A stretch of 9,715 nt of DNA, taken from Desulfobacteraceae bacterium. Lineage in GTDB: Bacteria > Desulfobacterota > Desulfobacteria > Desulfobacterales > UBA11574. The notes beneath the pieces were generated by a model. The model saw only the letters and a list, made by a program, of their open reading frames with translations. It ran no database searches and was not told the origin of the DNA. Location of the stretch: positions 1 through 9,715 of the forward strand of contig DAOVAE010000027.1 of assembly GCA_030671225.1 (NCBI GenBank), written 5' to 3'. Shown here one piece after another: positions 1 through 6,846 of the stretch. The translations under genes and the position numbers were made by a program. Numbering within the stretch: the first letter of the stretch is position 1; the number at the start of each line of letters is the position of its first letter.

Positions 1-70
1 ATGACAAAAGACTGATCAGCGTTAAAATAACTAGAAAAAAGAGTAGTATTCCAATAATTTCTTTACGCAT
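1..70 (-). CDS. ftsK: DNA translocase FtsK, N-terminal fragment (runs off left edge)
   Basis: An ATG at 70-68 opens a minus-strand frame that stays open to the window edge: 23 codons giving MRKEIIGILLFFLVILTLIS and then LLS. A short basic start followed at once by a long hydrophobic helix is how FtsK/SpoIIIE membrane domains begin, and I recall close matches at the start of FtsK in Desulfobacterota. FtsK is the septum-anchored ATPase that pumps chromosome dimers toward dif/XerCD during division. An in-frame TAA lies seven codons upstream, so the start is fixed. AAGGA occurs about 20 nt upstream, too far to be a convincing ribosome site. RNase J ends 87 bases upstream with no clear terminator, so read-through is possible. 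With only 23 residues, another membrane protein cannot be excluded. Confidence 0.6.
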   Translation of the reverse strand, partial: MRKEIIGILLFFLVILTLISLLS

Positions 71-157
71 AGATTTTCTGATAGGAAATTAGTTCCTTAG
101 TTGTAAATTTTGCTTGCCTAGTGCAATACAGAGTCAATTTCACCAGGGTGCTTTTTC

Positions 158-1807
158 TTAAATTTCCAATATAAAAGGAAGTATAACCGGACGGCGTCTT
201 ATGGTAAAGGTAAAATATTTCCTTAAGGCCATTTGCATTTTTGACCGAATCTTGTTGACCCGGTCAGGGACCTCGGGGCCGACTTCTTCTACGATCTCGA
301 GTATAACACACTTTGCGTCTTCCAAAAGATGGCCTTTTTCGGTCTCGAACACAAAACCACGGGAAACGATTTCAGGCCCGTAAACCACAATCCCTGTCTC
401 CTCATCAAAAGCCATGTTAATCACAACAAAGCCATCTTCTGACAGATCACGTCTTTCCTTGAGCACACTCCGCCCGACATCTCCAATACCTTTACCGTCT
501 ATGAGCACCCGGCCTGTAATAACACTCTCTCGAACTCTGCCGCTATTTTCATCAAATTCAATGATCTGACCATTTTCAGCAAGAAGAATATTCTCCTTTG
601 AAATACCAACCTGCTCGGCCAGACGTGCATGAAGAATCAGATGCCGGTATTCTCCGTGAATCGGAATAAAATATTTGGGTCTGGTGAGGTTGATCATCAG
701 CTTTAGTTCTTCCTGAAAAGCATGTCCAGATACGTGGATCTCCGATATCTTTTCATAAATAACGTCGGCTCCTCGTCTGTACAGGTTATTGATAATTTTG
801 GTAATTGCTTTTTCATTTCCAGGTATAAATTTCGAGGAAAAAATAACCGTGTCCTCTTCTTTAATCTTTATCTGCTTATGAGTGCCTGCAGCCATACGGG
901 CAAGAGCCGCCATGGGTTCTCCCTGACTCCCGGTTGTTATAATTACGATCTCGTCATCCGGAAAGTCATTGACCTGTTCGACATCTACCTCCATCTCTTC
1001 GGAAATATTTATATATCCTAGCTTTTTTGCAATATTTACACTTGTTTCTATGCTTCTGCCGTTGAAAATGACTTTCCTGTCGGTTGCCCGGGCAATATCG
1101 ATGACCTGTTGAATACGGGTAATACTGGAGGCAAAAAGTCCTACAATAATCCGCCCTTTCCTGCCTGTAGAGATCCTTGTTAGTGTTTCACCGACCTCCT
1201 GATCGGAGATTGTATATCCTTCCTTTTCAACATTTGTAGAATCTGACAGCAGGGCAAGGACTCCTTCCTCGCCGCATCGGGCAAATCTGTTTACGTCGGT
1301 TATCATTCCGTCGACAGAAGTGTGGCTGATTTTAAAATCGCCTGTATGAACAACAAGCCCAAGAGGCGTTTTTATGACAATACCCACACCGTCCACAGCG
1401 CTGTGGCAAACACGGATAAATTCGAGTTCAAAAGAGCCTAATTCAAGTTTTTTTCTTGGATAGATTTCATGCAATAAAACGGATGAAAAGAGTCCCTGCT
1501 TCTCCAGCTTACTCCGTACAACCCCCAGCGTAAAAGGGGTTCCAAAAATCGGTACATTTATTTCTTTCAGCAGAAAAGGGAGTGCTCCGATATGATCTTC
1601 GTGTGCATGGGTTAATACAATCCCTAAGATTTTGGACTTATCTTGTTTTATATAACTCATATCAGGGATTACGTAATCGATACCCAACATATAGTCTTCC
1701 GGGAACATCAGGCCGGCGTCAACAATAAAGGCCGAATCGCCGTATTCGAAAACCATCATGTTAAGGCCGATTTCTCCCAGCCCGCCCAAAGGTATTATCC
1801 TCAGCAT
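158..1807 (-). CDS. rnj: Ribonuclease J
   Basis: A 549-residue protein, full length for RNase J, a zinc-dependent metallo-beta-lactamase/beta-CASP nuclease that processes and degrades mRNA and rRNA as a 5'-3' exonuclease and endonuclease. The HxHxDH zinc motif is at residues 67-72 (HAHEDH). Further expected ligands are H135 (VCHSAVDG), D157 (HTGDF) and the C-terminal PIHGEYRHL (382-390). The beta-CASP part includes SDSTN (188-192), TTGSQGEP (291-298) and SGHAFQEEL (360-368). The C-terminus ends in the family-typical hydrophobic RRRPVILPFILEI. The ATG is preceded by AAAAGGGCG about 8-10 nt upstream, a modest ribosome site, with an in-frame TGA eight codons back. The order rnj then ftsK is one I associate with Desulfobacterota. 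All catalytic residues are present, so it should be active. Confidence 0.96.
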   Translation of the reverse strand: MLRIIPLGGLGEIGLNMMVFEYGDSAFIVDAGLMFPEDYMLGIDYVIPDMSYIKQDKSKILGIVLTHAHEDHIGALPFLLKEINVPIFGTPFTLGVVRSKLEKQGLFSSVLLHEIYPRKKLELGSFELEFIRVCHSAVDGVGIVIKTPLGLVVHTGDFKISHTSVDGMITDVNRFARCGEEGVLALLSDSTNVEKEGYTISDQEVGETLTRISTGRKGRIIVGLFASSITRIQQVIDIARATDRKVIFNGRSIETSVNIAKKLGYINISEEMEVDVEQVNDFPDDEIVIITTGSQGEPMAALARMAAGTHKQIKIKEEDTVIFSSKFIPGNEKAITKIINNLYRRGADVIYEKISEIHVSGHAFQEELKLMINLTRPKYFIPIHGEYRHLILHARLAEQVGISKENILLAENGQIIEFDENSGRVRESVITGRVLIDGKGIGDVGRSVLKERRDLSEDGFVVINMAFDEETGIVVYGPEIVSRGFVFETEKGHLLEDAKCVILEIVEEVGPEVPDRVNKIRSKMQMALRKYFTFTIRRRPVILPFILEI

Positions 1808-1867
1808 AACGATGCGCCCTTTTTGCCTTTCTCAAAAGATTCCATTATCACATTTCGCCCAAATTCC

Positions 1868-1952
1868 GAGGAATGAGACATACTTATAGTACATCGCAGT
1901 TACGAGAAATTCAGCGTAGTGCAGAAGTTGGACTTTTTACGAAGCCATCAAG
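1868..1952. repeat. Possible dispersed repeat at the 3' end of the small hypothetical gene
   Basis: Minus-strand sequence starting TTGATGGCTTCGTAAAAAGT and running through ACTATAAGTATGTCTCATTC resembles a dispersed non-coding repeat I recall from many Desulfobacterota genomes, where it often sits at gene ends. Only one copy is in this window, so repetition cannot be shown here. Its leading TGA is the stop codon of the hypothetical gene at 1948-2280. It fills most of the 140-base gap before RNase J. The far boundary is uncertain. Confidence 0.35.
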
Positions 1953-2280
1953 TTTTGATCTTAAGCTTGTCGAATATGGAGTCGGCAAACCCGATAAACC
2001 AATTTCGCTGTTTTTCGGTTGCATAGCCCATGCAGTTACATCGAATTCTGCTCTTGGTGCGTACCAGTAGCTCAAAAGCCATAAGGTTTTGTTCAAGATC
2101 AACAGCAAAATAGAACGGTTGGCATTCTGCATGCTCTTTCTGAACTTCGGTTAAAATGTTCTGATCGAGTTGCAGCCAGTAAATTCCACCTACATTTGAG
2201 GAATTAAAATTCTCATCCATATAAGCCTTGATCGTTTCGTAATCTTTGGGTCTAAGCTCATCAATAACATATTGTTTCAT
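1948..2280 (-). CDS. Conserved-looking hypothetical protein, 110 residues
   Basis: I do not recognise a named family. The product from ATG 2280 is MKQYVIDELRPKDYETIKAY and onward, ending DSIFDKLKIKT: soluble, mixed charge, no signal peptide or membrane helix. Features include an aromatic patch (GIYWLQL), an ECQPFYFAVDLEQNLMAFEL segment and a CNCMGYA motif (two cysteines one residue apart) near the C-terminus, next to TEKQRNWFIGF. The layout, an acidic first half followed by a basic RTKSRIRC strand, looks like a compact alpha/beta domain. A GTG at 2298 would add six hydrophobic residues (MIILFF); the ATG gives a more natural start. Neither has a visible Shine-Dalgarno. The stop codon lies inside a probable dispersed repeat. 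I recall similar short proteins in Desulfobacterales but assign no function. Confidence 0.7.
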   Translation of the reverse strand: MKQYVIDELRPKDYETIKAYMDENFNSSNVGGIYWLQLDQNILTEVQKEHAECQPFYFAVDLEQNLMAFELLVRTKSRIRCNCMGYATEKQRNWFIGFADSIFDKLKIKT

Positions 2281-2386
2281 AAAAAATAAAATTATCACAG
2301 TTTGTTGTGCTGTGCAAGATGTATGTTAACCGGTATGTTGCCAAGTTAAAATGCTGCCCAATATCCGATTTACAAATTAGATATTG

Positions 2387-2507
2387 AAATTCAAAATTCC
2401 AAACCTTATGATCTTGAAGAAAGGCAAACGAATTGAAAAAGATATTTTCATCAAAACTGGAAAAACCGAAATAGTTTAGGTCGTTGGTATTTGGAATTTG
2501 TGATTTT
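2387..2507. repeat. Imperfect inverted repeat in the spacer upstream of the M48 protease
   Basis: Left arm 2387-2405 (AAATTCAAAATTCCAAACC) and right arm 2486-2507 (GGTATTTGGAATTTGTGATT, then TT) are imperfect reverse complements sharing the core AATTCCAAA/TTTGGAATT. The 80-base loop is A-rich and without genes. Just outside, 2515-2524 is the palindrome CCGTTAACGG, and GTTAACGGTTAC (2517-2528) resembles the terminal GTGAACGGTTACG of the 7366-7617 element. TGTTAACCGGTA occurs on the left near 2324. The 250-base spacer may be an eroded member of that repeat group. Nothing else is recognised in it. Confidence 0.45.
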
Positions 2508-2549
2508 AAGAAATCCGTTAACGGTTACAGTTTTTATTTATAAAACCGC

Positions 2550-3812
2550 ATGATACCATTAAATATTTACTTAATAACCTATATCTGCATCTATCTGGCC
2601 AGTTTTGCGCTATATATTGTCATTGAGCGAATAAATGCAAATTATCTTAAGAGATATGGACAAAAGGTGCCTGCCGCCTTTAATGGAATGATTGATGAAA
2701 AAGAATTGAAAAAGATCAGTCGGTACACCGTGGATAACATTCGCTTTAAGCTTGTTCAGACTAGTGTCAGCAAAGTTATATTTCTTTATATCATCCTTTC
2801 AGGAATCCTCCCGTGGCTGGCTGCATCTTTGGTGCAAGTGAATTTTTTGATAGCAGGTCTGGTCTTTTTTGCAGTTATAGGTCTGGTAGAAGTGTCGATG
2901 GGCCTTCCTTTCGATTATTATCACAGTTTCGTACTGGAAGAAAGATACGGCTTTAACACAAAAACCCTGAAAATATGGCTTTCTGATCTGGTAAAGTCGA
3001 TGCTGGTGGTGATAATTATAGGGACCTTCCTTCTTAGTTCACTCCTTTTGATGATAAAATATGCAGGACAGAACTGGTGGATCTGGGCATGGGCTATTTT
3101 TTTGTGTTTCCAGTTGCTTATGACCATACTCTATCCCACGATTATTGCGCCGCTCTTTAACAAGTTCACCCCGCTTGAAGATTCCGAGCTTAAAGATAGT
3201 ATTAATCGACTGGCTAAAGAAGAAGGTCTTAATGTTGGAGGGATATACCAGATGGATGCAACCAGGAGAACCCGGCATACCAATGCGTATTTTTCGGGTC
3301 TGGGCAGAGCAAAACGGATTGTACTGTTCGATTCTCTGATTCAGTCGCACAGTCAGGACGAAATTCTGGCTATTTTGGCCCATGAAGTCGGGCATTTGAA
3401 AAAAAATCATATTAAAAAGCAACTTATTATAATTGCTTTTGTCTCCCTTTTACTTTTTTTTATGACATCAAAAATTCTTACATGGAATGTGATATATGAA
3501 AGTTTTGGTTTTTCAAACATGCCCTGCTACGTGGGTCTCTTTTTGGTGGGCATCTTGTGGGAGCCTGTAAACTTTTTTATTTCACCAATCGGGATGGCTA
3601 TTTCCAGAAGATTTGAAAGGGAGGCAGACTTTTACTCGCTTGGGATTGTTAAGACCGCAAAACCTCTTACAACAGCTTTGAAGAAAATGGCCAAAGAAAA
3701 TCTTTCCAATCTCAGACCACATCCGATTTATGTATGTTTCAACTATTCCCATCCACCATTGCTACAAAGGATTGAGTACCTTGAGGCTCGTGAAATATCC
3801 GGGCCTCTATAA
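2550..3812 (+). CDS. M48A (Ste24/CAAX prenyl protease-type) membrane zinc endopeptidase
   Basis: A 420-residue integral membrane protease. The N-terminal M48_N region has hydrophobic helices at about 5-25, 74-118, 148-170 and 178-202, with the FDYYHSFVLEERYGFN segment (121-136) characteristic of Ste24-type proteins. The catalytic motif is HEVGH at 278-282 (zinc ligands H278 and H282, catalytic E279). FEREAD at 355-360 supplies the third ligand, probably E356. Further helices lie at about 290-310 and 325-350, and SHPPLLQRIEYL (400-411) is the usual C-terminal signature. In bacteria without prenylated proteins such enzymes are thought to serve membrane-protein turnover; the substrate is unknown. 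It is the only plus-strand gene here. No Shine-Dalgarno is visible; a TATAAA (2539-2544) lies five bases before the ATG, so a leaderless message is conceivable. It converges on the alkyltransferase gene with a 24-base gap. Confidence 0.93.
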   Translation: MIPLNIYLITYICIYLASFALYIVIERINANYLKRYGQKVPAAFNGMIDEKELKKISRYTVDNIRFKLVQTSVSKVIFLYIILSGILPWLAASLVQVNFLIAGLVFFAVIGLVEVSMGLPFDYYHSFVLEERYGFNTKTLKIWLSDLVKSMLVVIIIGTFLLSSLLLMIKYAGQNWWIWAWAIFLCFQLLMTILYPTIIAPLFNKFTPLEDSELKDSINRLAKEEGLNVGGIYQMDATRRTRHTNAYFSGLGRAKRIVLFDSLIQSHSQDEILAILAHEVGHLKKNHIKKQLIIIAFVSLLLFFMTSKILTWNVIYESFGFSNMPCYVGLFLVGILWEPVNFFISPIGMAISRRFEREADFYSLGIVKTAKPLTTALKKMAKENLSNLRPHPIYVCFNYSHPPLLQRIEYLEAREISGPL

Positions 3813-3836
3813 AGAATTCAGGGATAAGACAGGAAT

Positions 3837-4346
3837 CTATGACTTGTAGCGGGCTTCCAGTTCAATCAGTTTCCTTTTCAAGTCTGATCCTCCGCCGAAC
3901 CGGCCAAAGGACCCGTCGCTTCGGATCACCCTGTGGCAGGGTATCAGAGCAGGGAAGGGGTTGTTCGCAAGTGTAGTGCCCACAAATCGATAGGCACGGG
4001 GCAGATTAACGGCATGGGCGATCTCTTTGTAGGATTTCAACTCTCCATATGGGATATCGGCCGTGGCAAAAAGTACGGATTGCTGCAGCTTTGTGAGTCC
4101 GCTCATGTCCATCAATCCCCATGGAGGGAGTATCGGCTTTCCTTTAAAATAATCGATTATCGATTCTTTTACTATGAAAGCGCTGTCATGAAAACCGGCG
4201 TCTTTCCATCCTAAAGCTTCAATAGTTTTAACAAGACTCTCTCTGTCCGCGCGGGGCAGGAAAATTTTAATAACAGCAAACGGTTTTTCACGGTATATCA
4301 CCGCAGTATGGCCAAAATGTGTTTTAAAAATCAAATGGCAAGTCAT
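3837..4346 (-). CDS. ogt: Methylated-DNA--[protein]-cysteine S-methyltransferase
   Basis: A 169-residue suicide DNA-repair protein that moves the alkyl group from O6-alkylguanine (and more weakly O4-alkylthymine) to its own cysteine. The active site PCHRV is at 136-140, with C137 as acceptor. The helix-turn-helix DNA-binding domain starts at about residue 84 (LTKLQQSVLFATADIPYGEL) and continues to RFVGTTLANNP, where R120 takes the arginine-finger position normally seen as RAVG. The closing SFGRFGGGSDLKRKLIELE is typical. The first 80 residues form the poorly conserved N-terminal domain, so this is the long Ogt/Ada-C form; ogt is used by similarity of architecture. No Shine-Dalgarno precedes the ATG, and the repeat at 4369-4465 begins 23 bases upstream, so its leader may have been replaced. 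Next to M48 only by convergence. Confidence 0.94.
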   Translation of the reverse strand: MTCHLIFKTHFGHTAVIYREKPFAVIKIFLPRADRESLVKTIEALGWKDAGFHDSAFIVKESIIDYFKGKPILPPWGLMDMSGLTKLQQSVLFATADIPYGELKSYKEIAHAVNLPRAYRFVGTTLANNPFPALIPCHRVIRSDGSFGRFGGGSDLKRKLIELEARYKS

Positions 4347-4368
4347 TTTTAACTTTAAATAGTAGTAT

Positions 4369-4465
4369 TAGTTTAGTTCTTTGAAACAAGCCGATTTCAA
4401 ACGAGCTTCAGTAAAAATTTAATTATACCTGAAGCGGTAATATTTTCAAAAAGCTAAAGTGTTAC
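4369..4465. repeat. Dispersed repeat, copy A (97 bp, internally deleted)
   Basis: Reverse-complement match to 7172-7325, sharing the blocks TAGTTTAGTTCTTTGAAACA, TTCAAACGAGCTTC, AAAAATTTAATTATACCTGA and AATATTTTCAAAAA. Compared with copy B it lacks about 57 internal bases, joined at a short TTCA/TTC. What remains forms a hairpin with perfect 7-base arms GCTTCAG (4405-4411) and CTGAAGC (4429-4435) and a 17-base loop. The right end covers the last codons and stop of the LarA-like gene (4446-4465); the left end lies 23 bases from the alkyltransferase start. As RNA it lacks a U-tract, so it is a weak terminator candidate at best. Confidence 0.8.
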
Positions 4466-5753
4466 GAATAGTCTTATTTGGATTTTTGAATTCCATTAAA
4501 TTGTCGTCTTCATCAAACTCAAATGGTTGCCATGGCGTAATCAGTTCTAAGTCCGGATTTGATAAGACCTCCAGCTTAAGTGCTTTGGAGATCTGGAGCA
4601 GTTCAAGGCTGGCAGTATCCTTTATTCTTACAATTCGTGCTTTTGCCATGGAATCGAGGCCTATGGTTCTTGCGCATACATCCAACGATTTGCGATCTGT
4701 ATCAAAATATATTGGAATTGCAGCTTTTTCGGGTGAAATTGCCGTCAGGGCATTGATATAAGTCTTTTGAATATCCAATGAATCCACAAGCCGTTTTGTG
4801 GTTATATCCGCAAGTCCGATTCCATTGCCATTACCGTTTGAAGCCGGGGATAAATCTCTTGCAAATATCCTTTTTACATGGGGAGAAATAGAAAAATCGC
4901 CCACAATATCCCTGTGTCTGCCGGTAATATTAGAATCCATGCCGATTCCGCTGATGTCTTTACCGATAAAGTCGACAATTAAAATATCCAGATAATCAAA
5001 CGGAATACGACCCATCGCGGCCCTAGCTTCCTTAAGGAGTATTTTGTCACGCTCAACAATTGACGATGGTAAAATAGCCTCAACATACGCAAGATCGCCG
5101 CGACCATCTTCCAGCAGGGCCAGTCCGAAAAGGATGCGGCCCTGATTTATGATAAACGTTGCAGCATCTTCAATAACTTTGAAGGTATGCTGGACTGCAC
5201 AGCGATGAAACTCGGTTGCTCCTTGTGCTTTGCCAAGGCCTATGGTCAGCATCTTGCAAAGCCCGCTTTCTATCTCCGCCCTGAACTTTGTATGTGGTTT
5301 GATTCTATTGATAACCACAATATGATCAGCTTCCAATGCCTTTTTGGAAAAAAAGATTTTTAGCCCGTTTGAGAGTTTGCCAACCTGGACAACATCCATT
5401 TCAGAACAAACCGGAGATCCCATGGTGGATTCCGTTATTCCCAGTTTCGCCAGAACATCCCTCTGCCCTTTTGCCGTGGCTCCGCCGTGACTCCCCATGG
5501 CAGGAACAATAAAAGGCTTCAACCCTTTGTTTTTAAGAAACTTCAGAGAATGGTAAACGACACTGTCGATCCTGTTGATGCCTCTGCTGCCCACCGCCAC
5601 GGCCACGGTCTTGCCGGGCTTTACCATCTCTGAGATTGTGAATGCCGAAAGAGCAGACAGTACGGCGGCAGAAATATCATTAATTCCAGAAGAATAAAGC
5701 TTCTGCTTAACAACGGCCATATCAGGATATGTCATAGGTTTTGTGTTGTTCAT
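4446..5753 (-). CDS. LarA-like nickel-pincer isomerase homologue (DUF2088/LarA N-terminal domain)
   Basis: A 435-residue cytoplasmic protein of the lactate racemase (LarA) superfamily, whose characterised members use a nickel-pincer nucleotide to racemise or epimerise 2-hydroxyacids by hydride transfer. Visible motifs: AVAVGSRGI (51-59), the GSHGGATAKGQ stretch (87-97, like the GTHR..E motif of LarA), NRIKPHTKF (149-157), ESGLCKMLTIGLGKAQGA (162-179, with lysines that could hold the cofactor) and FHR at 182-184. Length suits the family. No larB, larC or larE cofactor gene is in the window. Substrate unknown; it belongs to one of the uncharacterised LarA-homologue groups. An in-frame TAA four codons upstream fixes the start near here. 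The ATG has no adjacent Shine-Dalgarno: a 144-bp foldback separates it from AAGGAG at 5907-5912. The last codons lie in repeat copy A. Confidence 0.85.
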   Translation of the reverse strand: MNNTKPMTYPDMAVVKQKLYSSGINDISAAVLSALSAFTISEMVKPGKTVAVAVGSRGINRIDSVVYHSLKFLKNKGLKPFIVPAMGSHGGATAKGQRDVLAKLGITESTMGSPVCSEMDVVQVGKLSNGLKIFFSKKALEADHIVVINRIKPHTKFRAEIESGLCKMLTIGLGKAQGATEFHRCAVQHTFKVIEDAATFIINQGRILFGLALLEDGRGDLAYVEAILPSSIVERDKILLKEARAAMGRIPFDYLDILIVDFIGKDISGIGMDSNITGRHRDIVGDFSISPHVKRIFARDLSPASNGNGNGIGLADITTKRLVDSLDIQKTYINALTAISPEKAAIPIYFDTDRKSLDVCARTIGLDSMAKARIVRIKDTASLELLQISKALKLEVLSNPDLELITPWQPFEFDEDDNLMEFKNPNKTIRNTLAF

Positions 5754-5764
5754 GATCGATAGTT

Positions 5765-5908
5765 AGTTTCCATTCGGAAATGGCCTTTTTCCGCAATCTC
5801 GGCGTCAATCTGCAAAATTGCTTGTGCGACATACATGATGTATGTCTCCGCGCAATTCCTTGATTTCCTTGACCTTGCGAAAAAATTTTCATTTCCGCAT
5901 TGGAAACT
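5765..5908. repeat. 144-bp foldback (long inverted repeat) element in the leader of the LarA-like gene
   Basis: A near-symmetrical palindrome. Ends are AGTTTCC (5765-5771) and GGAAACT (5902-5908), continuing as ATTCGGAAATG against CATTTCCGCAT. Inner stems pair TTTTTCCGCAA with TTGCGAAAAAA, GGCGTCAA with TTGACC, and AATTGC with GCAATT. The tip is the palindrome around GACATAC/GTATGTC (5828-5846). Both ends are equidistant from the centre near 5837. No protein is encoded. CATGAT occurs on both sides (5751-5756 and 5919-5924) but not directly at the ends, so a target duplication is not proven. As RNA it should form one long stable hairpin ending 11 bases before the start codon. Confidence 0.85.
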
Positions 5909-5912
5909 CCTT
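5907..5912 (-). promoter_or_regulatory. Displaced Shine-Dalgarno AAGGAG of the LarA-like gene (candidate)
   Basis: Minus-strand AAGGAG lies at the outer base of the 144-bp foldback, 153 nt from the LarA-like ATG in linear distance. Its last two bases overlap the first two of the stem. If the stem forms, the start codon lies about 11 nt from the stem base on the other side, close to a workable spacing. Inference; no adjacent alternative ribosome site is visible. Confidence 0.4.
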
Positions 5913-6096
5913 AGTGCCCATGATGTATTTACGGATGGACACTCGTTAATAATATGGATAGCGGATATGAAGTATCGGAATTTTGCGGGGGAAATTATTT
6001 TTGACGGGAATGACAACAGATTGACGGTATAATCGATCTGTCCCCAGGCCCAAAGAATAAAAAAATGGACCCAGGGAACATGAAATTTTATGCTGA
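5909..6096. other. Gene-free spacer between foldback and ferredoxin
   Basis: No convincing gene on either strand. It holds a weak hairpin with 10-base arms at 6016-6025 and 6032-6041 (ACAGATTGAC against ATCGATCTGT; as minus-strand RNA one mismatch and one G-U pair). This is 55 bases past the ferredoxin stop and lacks a T-tract, so it is only a possible 3' structure. A T-run (minus strand, about 6057-6064) follows GGGTCC but no matching stem was found. Confidence 0.4.
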
Positions 6097-6285
6097 TTAT
6101 ATCTCTTCGATGGTAATTGCGCCCGGTTCACATACTTCAACGCAACTTTCACAACCAAGGCACTCATCAGCATTGACCGGTACTGATTTGTCATCCTCCA
6201 TCTCGAATACTTCAACCGGACAAACATCTACACATTCTTCGCAACCTTCACATTTATCTTCGTCAAGTGTAACAATAAAAGCCAT
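6097..6285 (-). CDS. 2[4Fe-4S] ferredoxin, clostridial type
   Basis: A 62-residue electron carrier with two complete cluster motifs. C12, C15, C18 and C22 form CxxCxxCxxxCP, and C42, C45, C48 and C52 form CxxCxxCxxxCE, each fourth cysteine completing the partner cluster as usual. The second motif has Glu where Pro normally follows the last cysteine (CEPGAITIEE), and spacing between motifs is short (19 residues). The protein is very acidic, as is common for soluble low-potential ferredoxins serving pyruvate or other oxoacid oxidoreductases and hydrogenases. A strong Shine-Dalgarno, AAAGGAG, lies 9 nt before the ATG. It sits alone with 156 bases upstream and a plausible promoter there, so it is probably a single transcription unit. 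The redox partner is not in the window. Confidence 0.96.
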   Translation of the reverse strand: MAFIVTLDEDKCEGCEECVDVCPVEVFEMEDDKSVPVNADECLGCESCVEVCEPGAITIEEI

Positions 6286-6359
6286 TTGTAGAGTCTCCTT
6301 TCATAATAATAATTAAGTCACGGTATCAAAATAGACCTTATTTCCATTATCGGGCAAAA

Positions 6360-6388
6360 TCCATATATCAATTGATTAAGAGAGTCAA
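6360..6388 (-). promoter_or_regulatory. Candidate sigma-70 promoter of the ferredoxin gene
   Basis: Minus strand TTGACT (6388-6383), a 17-base spacer, then TATGGA (6365-6360), with an alternative TATATG at 6367-6362 (15-base spacer). This would place the start near 6352 and leave a leader of about 65 nt before the ferredoxin ATG. Match to consensus is good at -35 and weak at -10. Confidence 0.4.
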
Positions 6389-6441
6389 GCCTTCTTGTAT
6401 TTTTTTTATTACAATAGCGGGGAGTGACGGGTTGAACAGGC

Positions 6442-6837
6442 TTACTTGCCTAATTTTTTCAATAAATTCAATGCGCTTTGAGCTTTCTCAACCGGTACAA
6501 AAAGGTAATCATGATAGTATGCAGAAATTGCATTAACGCTTATTCCTGCCTCTGCTAGTTTGCGCGTAATCACAGCAAGAAAACCCACCGCAGTGAGATC
6601 GGAATGAATTAAGCAAGTAATCAACGACCACACATGAGAGTACGGTATAGAAAGTTCGTCAGCAACTTTTTTATCTATAACAACTGATATACCTTCTGTC
6701 TCACGAAACATAGATAGTGGTTCTAATTCCGAATCTCGATACGATTTTTCATCTAAGGTGCAAAACACGAACTCACCATCATAAAGATGTGGATTGATAG
6801 AATTGAGCAAAATATCAAGATTTTTTTCTCCATTCAT
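6442..6837 (-). CDS. ACT-domain protein (COG3602-like, ACT_3/ACT_7)
   Basis: A 131-residue protein of two tandem ACT-like halves. The first contains GEFVFCTLDEKSY and MFRETEGISVVIDKKVADEL; the second contains the conserved ITCLIHSDLTAVGFLAVITR and LAEAGISVNAISAYYHDYLFVPVEKAQSAL (positions about 88-125). The family is a stand-alone ACT module, presumably a small-molecule (amino-acid) sensor; no ligand is assigned. The frame stays open 28 codons further upstream (to 6921), but that extension (MERDIRRRGAFSLYW and onward) comes mainly from the 278-bp mobile element, is not family-like and has no ribosome site. ATG 6837 has AGGAG 9 nt upstream, and family members start with a similar short leader. 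That AGGAG is one of the two copies of the element's target duplication, so the gene keeps its ribosome site but is cut off from its native promoter. Confidence 0.88.
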   Translation of the reverse strand: MNGEKNLDILLNSINPHLYDGEFVFCTLDEKSYRDSELEPLSMFRETEGISVVIDKKVADELSIPYSHVWSLITCLIHSDLTAVGFLAVITRKLAEAGISVNAISAYYHDYLFVPVEKAQSALNLLKKLGK

Positions 6838-6846
6838 CTTTGTATT

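Noticed and set aside
1873..2132. Short open frames on both strands at 1873-2070 and 1911-2132
   Set aside because: They overlap the hypothetical gene and repeat in other frames, with implausible composition and no start signals.
3813..3836. Bidirectional terminator between the M48 and alkyltransferase genes
   Set aside because: The 24-base gap has no inverted repeat or T-run.
5750..6032. Open frames on both strands across the foldback (minus 5750-6016, plus 5835-6032)
   Set aside because: They run through a palindromic non-coding element, lack good ribosome sites and show no domain signal.
6399..6421. TTGTA...TACAA around an A/T run after the ACT stop as a terminator
   Set aside because: A five-pair A/T stem with an A-run loop on the transcript strand is too weak, and there is no G-C stem.
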